Of a stretch of 23,766 nt of DNA, positions 19,180 to 23,766 are shown piece after piece. The stretch's first letter is position 1; each line of letters begins with the position of its first letter. The position numbers and the translations under genes were made by a program. This DNA is from a virus. The stretch lies in IMG/VR virus record IMGVR_UViG_3300047175_000135, positions 1 to 23,766 of that record. One strand, 5' to 3'. The notes below the pieces were generated by a model that saw only the letters and a program-made list of their open reading frames with translations, was not told where the DNA came from and did not search any database.

Positions 19180-19259
19180 ATAGCCGCTATTGCATTTGAT
19201 TAATCGTGGGTGTAGATTGCACGACAACAGCCGCTATTGCAACAACGGAGTAAATCAAG
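19180..19259. promoter_or_regulatory. Divergent control region with 13-bp direct repeats
   Basis: This 80-bp gap separates the leftward helicase-primase operon from the rightward recombination operon. AGCCGCTATTGCA occurs at 19182-19194 and 19229-19241 (period 47). A rightward promoter candidate is TTGCAT (19190-19195), 17 bp, TAGATT (19213-19218). A leftward one is TTGTCG (19222-19227), 17 bp, ATTAAT (19199-19204). The two overlap, so use of one could exclude the other. The repeats are probable regulator sites. Promoter matches are weak (4/6). Confidence 0.45.
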
Positions 19260-20159
19260 ATGGAACAAGGCATCTACAACCTTCCCGCCGATCAGTACCA
19301 CGCAGACCCCGCGCCGACCGCATCGCTATCGTCGTCGATTGCGAAGATTTTGTTGGATCAATCGCCCCGCCACGCGTGGATGGCGCACTCGCGATTGAAT
19401 CCAGCATACACGCGCGAGGAGGATTCCCGGTTCGACTTGGGGTCCGCCGCGCACATGATGCTGCTGGAGAGGCGCACCGATAAAATCGTCGTGGTGAATG
19501 CGAACGATTGGCGCACCAAGGCCGCGAAAGAAGAGCGCGATGCGGCACGCGCGGCCGGCTGCTATCCCATCTTGGCGCGGCACTACGATGACGTGTCGAA
19601 CATGGTCGCCGCCGCGATCGTATTCCTGCAGAGGACAGAACTTGGCGACATTTTGGACACTGGCGATACCGAGCGCACGGTGCTGTGGCAGGAGTCCCCG
19701 CACCCAGGGCTACTGAGGCACGTCCCTAGCGACATCTGGTGTCGCTGCCGTCCGGACCTCATGTCCGCTGACCGGCGCATCATTCTTGACTACAAGTCGA
19801 CCGCGAGCGCCGCGCCCGACGACTTCGCCAAGCAGATCGGCCGCATGGGCTATGACCTGCAGGCCGAGTTCTACACGCGCGGGCTGGAGGCGATCACCGG
19901 GCGCGAGGATACGGTGTTCGTGTTCTTGGCGCAGGAGATCACGGCGCCATACGGGTGTTCGCTGGTGGCGTTGTCTGCCGCGTATCGCGCGGTCGGGCTT
20001 GCCAAGGCGAACGAGGCGATCAAGCGGTGGCGCACCTGCGTGCTCGCGAACTCGTTTCCAGGGTACAGCCCGCGGATCTCGTATGCGGAGCCGAAGCCGT
20101 GGGACTTGGCGCAGGCGGAAGAGTTGACGGGTGAGACGCTTGCGGCAGACGAGGAGTAG
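19260..20159 (+). CDS. PD-(D/E)XK exonuclease (RecE C-terminal / DUF3799-like)
   Basis: Phage exonucleases of this family resect double-stranded ends to give single strands for annealing. The 299-aa product shows MEQGIYNLPADQYH at the start and SLSSSIAKILLDQSPRHAW (about 22-40). The core helix GSAAHMMLLE is at 61-70, and E145 lies in a strand. The catalytic block has D166 (CRPDL) and D177-x-K179 (ILDYKST), followed by Q192/Y198 and Q201-x-x-x-Y205 in the supporting helix. All are expected of lambda-exonuclease/RecB-type folds. ATG 19260 follows ACAACGGAG. It leads an operon with an SMC-like ATPase and a Sak4-like recombinase, consistent with a phage recombination set. Confidence 0.9.
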   Translation: MEQGIYNLPADQYHADPAPTASLSSSIAKILLDQSPRHAWMAHSRLNPAYTREEDSRFDLGSAAHMMLLERRTDKIVVVNANDWRTKAAKEERDAARAAGCYPILARHYDDVSNMVAAAIVFLQRTELGDILDTGDTERTVLWQESPHPGLLRHVPSDIWCRCRPDLMSADRRIILDYKSTASAAPDDFAKQIGRMGYDLQAEFYTRGLEAITGREDTVFVFLAQEITAPYGCSLVALSAAYRAVGLAKANEAIKRWRTCVLANSFPGYSPRISYAEPKPWDLAQAEELTGETLAADEE

Positions 20160-20164
20160 GGCCC

Positions 20165-20548
20165 GTGGGCATGTACACCGAACTTCATTACAACGTGCTA
20201 TTGCGTCGCGATACTCCGCAGTCTGTCATTGACGTGCTTGAGTACATGTTAGATAACGATCTGCCGCAGCCGTCACTCCCGGATCATTGGTTGTTTAGGA
20301 CCGAACGCTGGAAAGTCATGTTGCGCATGTCCAGTGCTTCTTTTGCGGCACCGACTCATTCTGAACTTACCAAGGAACCCGGTGGATACTATGTGTTGAG
20401 CGTTTGCTGCAATCTCAAGAATTATAACGAAGAGATTGAAAAGTTCGTTGATTGGATGGATTCATATGTTGCTGCTTTCAAAGGAGACTTTCTTGGATAT
20501 TCGCGTTACGAAGAATCGGAAGATCCAGATATCATCAGGAAGAAATAA
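20165..20548 (+). CDS. MGMYTEL-type hypothetical protein, 127 aa (GTG start)
   Basis: GTG 20165 gives MGMYTELHYNVLLRRDTP; GGAG is 8 nt upstream. ATG two codons later is possible, but the MGMYTEL start is the form I recall for this bacterial and phage family of unknown function. The product has DTPQSVIDVLEYMLDN early, a central beta-rich part with YVLSVCCNLKNYN, and an aromatic end (VDWMDSYVAAFKGDFLGYSRYEES). Codon use and AT content look richer in A/T than the flanking genes, suggesting separate acquisition. Function unknown. Confidence 0.78.
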   Translation: MGMYTELHYNVLLRRDTPQSVIDVLEYMLDNDLPQPSLPDHWLFRTERWKVMLRMSSASFAAPTHSELTKEPGGYYVLSVCCNLKNYNEEIEKFVDWMDSYVAAFKGDFLGYSRYEESEDPDIIRKK

Positions 20549-20559
20549 GGAGACGACGA

Positions 20560-21855
20560 ATGAAAATCATCAGTTTGCAGGCCGAGAACTTCAAAAAACT
20601 CCATGCCATCGAAATCACGCCCGACGGCAACTTCGTGCAGATCACCGGCAAAAACGGGCAAGGCAAGTCAAGCACGCTGGATGCCATCTGGGTGGCGCTG
20701 GCCGGCATCGGTGTCGCGCCCAAGGAACCCATCCGCAAGGGCGCGCAGTCGGCGAAGATCCGCTTGGACTTGGGCGAGATCGTGGTCACCCGCCACTTTA
20801 AGCGGGCGGATGCGGGCGAGTTCACGACGCAGCTCACCGTCGAAAGCGCCGATGGCGCCAGGTTCCCGTCGCCCCAGCGGATGCTGGACGGCCTCTTGGG
20901 CGCGCTGTCGTTCGATCCGCTGGCGTTCTCAAGGATGGACGGCAAGCAGCAGTTCGACGCGCTGCGCAAATTCGTGCCGGGTGTGGACTTCGATGCCATC
21001 GACCGGGCGCAAGCGGGTGACTATCAGCGGCGCACCGACATCAACCGACGGATGAAGGATGCGAAGGCGGCTGCGGACAATATCCGCGTTGCCGACAAGC
21101 CGCCCGTCGAACAGACCGATGAATCGGCCTTGGTCGCGAAGCTGAAAGAAGCAGGCGATCATAATGCGGACGTCACGATGCGGCGCGCCAACCGGGAGAA
21201 GATGGCCGAGCAGATTGAAGCCGAGCAAGGAAAACTCGCGAACCTCGTGGAGACCATCCGCGTCATGCAATTGCAGGCTGACCAACTGGGCAAGTCCATT
21301 GAAGAGCGGACGATCAAATTGGGTACTGCGCCTGAATTGCCGGCGCTGATCGACACGGCGGCAGTGGCCGAAGAGTTGAACGTCGCTCGTACCAACAACC
21401 GACTGTATGCGACGTGGACCGCGCACACGAAGAACCGGGTTGACCTTCTGGCGCTCGCCAAGAAATTGGAGCAGGAGTCGGCTGACCTGACAGCCGCCAT
21501 GGCGCAGCGGCTCAAAGACAAGCAGGCGGCGATTGCGGCGGCGTCGCTGCCCATCCAAGGGATCAGTTTCGGCGAAGGCACTGTCCTCTTGAACGATGTG
21601 CCTTTCGATCAGGCCAGCGATGCGGAGAAACTGCGCGCGAGCGTTGAGATGGCCATGGCCGCGAACCCGAAACTGCGGGTGATCCGCATCCGCGACGGCT
21701 CGCTGTTGGACGAGGAAGGGCTGAAACTGGTCGCCGAGATGGCCGACAAGCGAAACTGCCAAGTGTGGCTTGAGCGGGTCGATGGGTCCGGCAAGGTGGG
21801 CATTGTGCTGGAAAACGGGGCGATCAAGGTGCCGGTGCTGGAGGATGCGCAGTGA
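20560..21855 (+). CDS. SMC/RecF-like P-loop ATPase, 431 aa
   Basis: The frame is open upstream, but ATG 20560 after AGGAG is the true start because the SMC-type N-terminus MKIISLQAENFKKL begins there. Walker A GKNGQGKSS is at 30-38. A helical coiled-coil-rich middle (about 150-325) is shorter than in Rad50/SbcC. The C-terminal half of the ATP site has a signature-like QASDAEKLRASVEMAMA (351-367) and a Walker B-like LRVIRIRDGSLLDEEGL (372-388). This resembles short phage AAA_23 proteins found with exonucleases. Likely works with the upstream nuclease on DNA ends, like an SbcCD-type pair; that is inference. Confidence 0.88.
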   Translation: MKIISLQAENFKKLHAIEITPDGNFVQITGKNGQGKSSTLDAIWVALAGIGVAPKEPIRKGAQSAKIRLDLGEIVVTRHFKRADAGEFTTQLTVESADGARFPSPQRMLDGLLGALSFDPLAFSRMDGKQQFDALRKFVPGVDFDAIDRAQAGDYQRRTDINRRMKDAKAAADNIRVADKPPVEQTDESALVAKLKEAGDHNADVTMRRANREKMAEQIEAEQGKLANLVETIRVMQLQADQLGKSIEERTIKLGTAPELPALIDTAAVAEELNVARTNNRLYATWTAHTKNRVDLLALAKKLEQESADLTAAMAQRLKDKQAAIAAASLPIQGISFGEGTVLLNDVPFDQASDAEKLRASVEMAMAANPKLRVIRIRDGSLLDEEGLKLVAEMADKRNCQVWLERVDGSGKVGIVLENGAIKVPVLEDAQ

Positions 21856-22109
21856 GCGACGACATGGTGGCATCAATCGGTCTCGTCGAATACCTTTCGC
21901 TTGACGCGGAGTTGAAGAACCTGAGAGCACGCAACGAGAAACTGACGGCCGCTCTCAAGGTGTGCCATCAGGCACTCATAGAGACCGTGCATGCGCAGGA
22001 AGTCGGCGCATCTTGGTATACGCACGGTGCTGACGGCCTATATCGGCAGGTCAACATGTGGGTCCGCAAAGGTCTCGCGGCGATTGCCTCTGTTGGGGTG
22101 TCAGCATGA
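21852..22109 (+). CDS. Hypothetical protein, 85 aa, N-terminal coiled coil (GTG start)
   Basis: GTG 21852 overlaps the ATPase TGA (GTGA) and its TGA overlaps the next ATG. The product (MSDDMVASIGLVEYLS...) has a Leu/Glu/Lys heptad stretch (LDAELKNLRARNEKLTAAL) typical of a short coiled coil. A region with WYTHGADGLYRQVNMWVRKGL follows. Probably an oligomerising accessory of the recombination operon. No family recognised. Confidence 0.72.
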   Translation: MSDDMVASIGLVEYLSLDAELKNLRARNEKLTAALKVCHQALIETVHAQEVGASWYTHGADGLYRQVNMWVRKGLAAIASVGVSA

Positions 22110-23023
22110 GCTTCCAATTCAAACCCGCGATCCGAGAATCGGTCGGCCTGCTGATCGGCCTCGCGGGCGGCACAGGATCTGGCAAGACTTTCTCTGCCAT
22201 GCGCCTCGCCGCCGGCATTGCCGGGGACAAGCCGTTCGCGGTCATAGACACCGAGGCGCGTCGCTCGCTGCACTACGCCGACCAGTTCCGCTTCGACGCG
22301 GGCGATCTCGCCGCGCCGTTCAGCCCGCAGTCCTACGCGGAGGCGATCTTGGCCGCGGATGCGGCGAAGTACCCGGTGATCGTGGTCGACTCCATGTCGC
22401 ACGAGTGGGCCGGTGAGGGCGGCGTGCTGGAGATGCACGAGGCTGAACTCGACCGCATGGGCGGCGAGGACTACAAGAAACGCGAGGCTGTGAAAATGGC
22501 CGCGTGGATCCGCCCCAAGATGGATCACAAGAAAATGGTCCAGCGCATGCTGCAGATCCGCGCGCACTTGATTCTGTGCTTTCGCGCCGAAGAGAAGGTC
22601 GACATGGTGCGCGATGAGAAGACCGGCAAGATGCTGATCGTGCCGAAAAAGTCGACCGTGGGCTTGGATGGGTGGATGCCGGTATGCGAAAAAAACCTCC
22701 CCTACGAGTTGACTACGTCGTTCCTCTTAACTGCGGACGCGCCAGGAATGCCGAAGCCCATCAAACTCCAAGAGCAGCACCGCGTGATGTTCCCGCTCAA
22801 TCAGCCCATCGACGAGGAGTCGGGCCGGCGCGTGGCGGCGTGGGCGGCGGGCGGTGTGGTCAACGACGGCCAGGTTGAGGCGATCAAGCGGCAAACGACG
22901 CTGGACGACCTTAAGACGACCTTTGAGGTCGCATACAAATCCACCAAGAACGCGGAGGCTCGAGGGCGCTACAAGCAGGCCTACGACCACCGCAAGGCGC
23001 AGCTGGAGGCGCCGACGATATGA
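22106..23023 (+). CDS. Sak4-like RecA-fold ATPase (AAA_24 type), 305 aa
   Basis: Sak4 proteins are phage RecA-core recombinases that act with single-strand-binding proteins in annealing. ATG 22106 (ATGA overlap) gives [21 protein letters not shown]. Walker A GGTGSGKT is at 21-28 and Walker B VIVVDS at 91-96, followed by [11 protein letters not shown] later strand, [13 protein letters not shown], matches the sensor strand of this family. The C-terminal ~80 residues contain a Gln/Lys-rich helical tail that ends in LEAPTI. An alternative is a generic phage NTP-binding protein of the same family; the distinction is functional, not visible. It forms a recombination set with the exonuclease and SMC-like ATPase. 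Confidence 0.85.
   Translation: MSFQFKPAIRESVGLLIGLAGGTGSGKTFSAMRLAAGIAGDKPFAVIDTEARRSLHYADQFRFDAGDLAAPFSPQSYAEAILAADAAKYPVIVVDSMSHEWAGEGGVLEMHEAELDRMGGEDYKKREAVKMAAWIRPKMDHKKMVQRMLQIRAHLILCFRAEEKVDMVRDEKTGKMLIVPKKSTVGLDGWMPVCEKNLPYELTTSFLLTADAPGMPKPIKLQEQHRVMFPLNQPIDEESGRRVAAWAAGGVVNDGQVEAIKRQTTLDDLKTTFEVAYKSTKNAEARGRYKQAYDHRKAQLEAPTI
22996..23013 (+). promoter_or_regulatory. Hairpin with GGA in its loop overlapping the csrA Shine-Dalgarno
   Basis: GGCGC (22996-23000) pairs with GCGCC (23009-23013) around the 8-nt loop AGCTGGAG, whose GGA is 23005-23007. The same GGAGG (23005-23009) is the only Shine-Dalgarno for csrA at 23020. CsrA proteins bind GGA exposed in hairpin loops and block ribosomes there, so this is a textbook autorepression layout. 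It also encodes the last residues of the upstream protein. Confidence 0.6.
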
Positions 23024-23199
23024 GCCTAATCCTCACCCGCCGCCCTGGCGAAGTCATCGTCATCGGCGACGACATCCGCGTGCGCGTGGTTTCCGTCAGC
23101 GGCCGTCAAGTCAGCCTTGGCATTGAAGCGCCAAAAGATGTACAAGTGGACCGGGAGGAAATCCGGCTCCGAAAGCAGGCTGAACAGAAGAGGGCGTGA
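23020..23199 (+). CDS. csrA: CsrA/RsmA-family RNA-binding translational regulator
   Basis: The 59-aa product ([20 protein letters not shown]...) aligns by eye over its whole length with bacterial CsrA, which dimerises and binds GGA-containing RNA hairpins to repress or stabilise mRNAs. It has one extra residue after Met. The RNA-contact residues are kept: the N-terminal LILTRR segment (Arg7, Arg8) and the late V-x-REEI segment (Arg45-Glu46-Glu47), plus [16 protein letters not shown]. The C-terminus is shorter than in E. coli. ATG 23020 overlaps the upstream stop region. CsrA genes are known in some phages and prophages. Expected action is on phage or host mRNAs; targets here are inferred from GGA-rich leaders. 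Confidence 0.93.
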   Translation: MSLILTRRPGEVIVIGDDIRVRVVSVSGRQVSLGIEAPKDVQVDREEIRLRKQAEQKRA

Positions 23200-23369
23200 T
23201 GGCAAAGAAGAAATCCGACGGCGTACCAAAATCGGTGTCTGCCTACATGGCGGCCATCGGGGCCAAGGGAGGCGCCAAAGGCAAGGGCGTCCCGAAAAAG
23301 CGTAGCGCGCGCCACTACGCGAAGATGGCAATCAAGCGCCAAATCAACCGCGAACTGGACGACATTTAA
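23199..23369 (+). CDS. Tiny very basic protein, 56 aa
   Basis: ATG 23199 overlaps the csrA stop by one base (TGATG). The product starts [20 protein letters not shown], then a Gly/Lys linker (GAKGGAKGKGVPKKRSARHY), then an amphipathic helix ending NRELDDI. With about a third Lys/Arg it probably contacts nucleic acid. Tight coupling to csrA suggests joint expression. No family recognised. Confidence 0.68.
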   Translation: MAKKKSDGVPKSVSAYMAAIGAKGGAKGKGVPKKRSARHYAKMAIKRQINRELDDI

Positions 23370-23380
23370 AGGGAGGTTAT

Positions 23381-23527
23381 ATGTGGAATGTTTTTGTGTT
23401 GACGTTTAAATTGCTGATGCTTGCGGGCGCTGCTTTGTTCGCGCTTTGGCTGATCAGCGCCGTCATCGGCGCTGCCGTGGTCGCGCGTCACCGCCGCAGC
23501 AAGCGCAGTTACAGGGATAGGCGATGA
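23381..23527 (+). CDS. Small single-pass membrane protein, 48 aa
   Basis: ATG 23381 has a strong ribosome-binding site (GGGAGG, 5 nt spacing). The product (MWNVFVLTFKLLMLAGAALF...) has one long hydrophobic helix, about residues 4-34, followed by an Arg-rich cytoplasmic tail (RHRRSKRSYRDRR), so an N-out orientation is likely by the positive-inside rule. Its stop overlaps the next ATG. No function recognised. Confidence 0.7.
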   Translation: MWNVFVLTFKLLMLAGAALFALWLISAVIGAAVVARHRRSKRSYRDRR

Positions 23528-23766
23528 ACTTTCAGATCAAGAATCGATTCACGGCAGCCGTCATGTTCGAGTGCGAGTTGAGCGTCGAGATGGAAACCGC
23601 CAGCTACAGCCTCAAATTGGGCTTCGCCGTGAAGGCGGCGTACAAGGCGGGTGTCAACCTCGCGGGTGCCTACCTCGCGGGTGTCAACCTCGCGGGTGCC
23701 GACCTCGCGGGTGTCAACCTCGCGGGTGCCGACCTCGCGCGTGTCAACCTCGCGGATGTCAACCTC
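23524..23766 (+). CDS. Pentapeptide-repeat protein, N-terminal part (cut by right edge)
   Basis: ATG 23524 overlaps the previous stop. After a ~40-residue non-repeat head (MNFQIKNRFTAAVMFECELS...), the product turns into A(G/D)(V/A)(N/D/Y)L pentapeptides: AGVNL, AGAYL, AGVNL, AGADL and so on. These build a right-handed quadrilateral beta helix. Some such proteins mimic DNA and bind gyrase, but most phage members have no known role. The head resembles those I recall on phage pentapeptide proteins. Eighty-one codons are visible; the gene continues outside the window. Confidence 0.85.
   Translation, partial: MNFQIKNRFTAAVMFECELSVEMETASYSLKLGFAVKAAYKAGVNLAGAYLAGVNLAGADLAGVNLAGADLARVNLADVNL
23641..23766 (+). 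repeat. 30-bp tandem repeat (minisatellite) in the pentapeptide gene
   Basis: Four successive 30-bp units (23641, 23671, 23701, 23731), each two 15-bp half-units of the form CTCGCGGGTG(T/C)C, are nearly identical at the DNA level including third codon positions. Units at 23671 and 23701 differ by one base. The array runs off the right edge. Confidence 0.85.

Noticed and set aside
20929-21930. A 333-codon minus-strand open frame opposite the SMC-like ATPase
   Set aside because: Antisense shadow of a gene with clear Walker A and Walker B; composition is not protein-like.
23641-23766. Repeat array considered as a CRISPR
   Set aside because: Units are contiguous with no spacers and lie in frame in a pentapeptide-repeat protein.
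1-23766. Search by eye for tRNA genes, rRNA, integrase, complete IS elements and attachment sites
   Set aside because: No cloverleaf with a CCA-type acceptor, no tyrosine or serine recombinase motif and no terminal inverted repeats were seen; a tRNA scan could still find a degenerate one.

Overview
The window is a gene-dense segment of a tailed double-stranded DNA phage (free phage or prophage). Evidence is a large terminase subunit, a probable small terminase subunit, a P22-type portal, a primase-helicase, an SF2 helicase, phage recombination proteins and many tiny ORFs joined by 4-nt ATGA/GTGA overlaps. No integrase, repressor, lysis or tail gene lies inside the window, so lifestyle cannot be decided. 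GC-rich codon use, good Shine-Dalgarno sites and consensus DnaA boxes suggest a GC-rich proteobacterial host. A beta- or gammaproteobacterium is my guess, not something the sequence proves.

Layout. (A) Positions 1-9221, minus strand: a packaging/head operon reading right to left. It has about eight small hypothetical genes, then probable TerS, small zinc-binding-like proteins, TerL, three small genes, portal, a Gly/Lys-rich 346-aa protein and two more small genes, the last cut by the left edge. A minus-strand promoter candidate sits at 9265-9293. (B) 9222-10572: a mostly non-coding control region with T-tract, bend-prone DNA, four perfect DnaA boxes in two oppositely oriented pairs around one small membrane-protein gene, direct and inverted repeats, a 39-bp alternating purine-pyrimidine tract, and a rightward promoter. 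(C) 10573-13576, plus strand: an early-type operon with a RadC/JAMM-domain protein and about nine small unknown proteins. Strong hairpins with a shared design separate several genes, and an intrinsic terminator ends it at 13600-13629. (D) 13628-19179, minus strand: 76-aa protein, DEAH helicase, a 12-codon bridging ORF, 60-aa protein, VRR-NUC nuclease, C5 DNA methyltransferase, ribbon-helix-helix regulator, 44-aa protein and primase-helicase. (E) 19260-23766, plus strand, divergent from D: RecE/DUF3799-like exonuclease, 127-aa protein, SMC/RecF-like ATPase, 85-aa protein, Sak4-like RecA-fold ATPase, a CsrA homologue, two tiny proteins and a pentapeptide-repeat protein cut by the right edge.

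How it works together (inference). D and E look like replication, recombination and DNA-modification genes fired from one divergent control region at 19180-19259. Region B looks like a DnaA-dependent origin plus the switch between the leftward late operon and the rightward early operon. The most noteworthy points are the origin-like region, the family of intergenic hairpins in C, and a phage CsrA whose own Shine-Dalgarno sequence lies as a GGA in a hairpin loop. That last arrangement is the classic layout for CsrA autoregulation.
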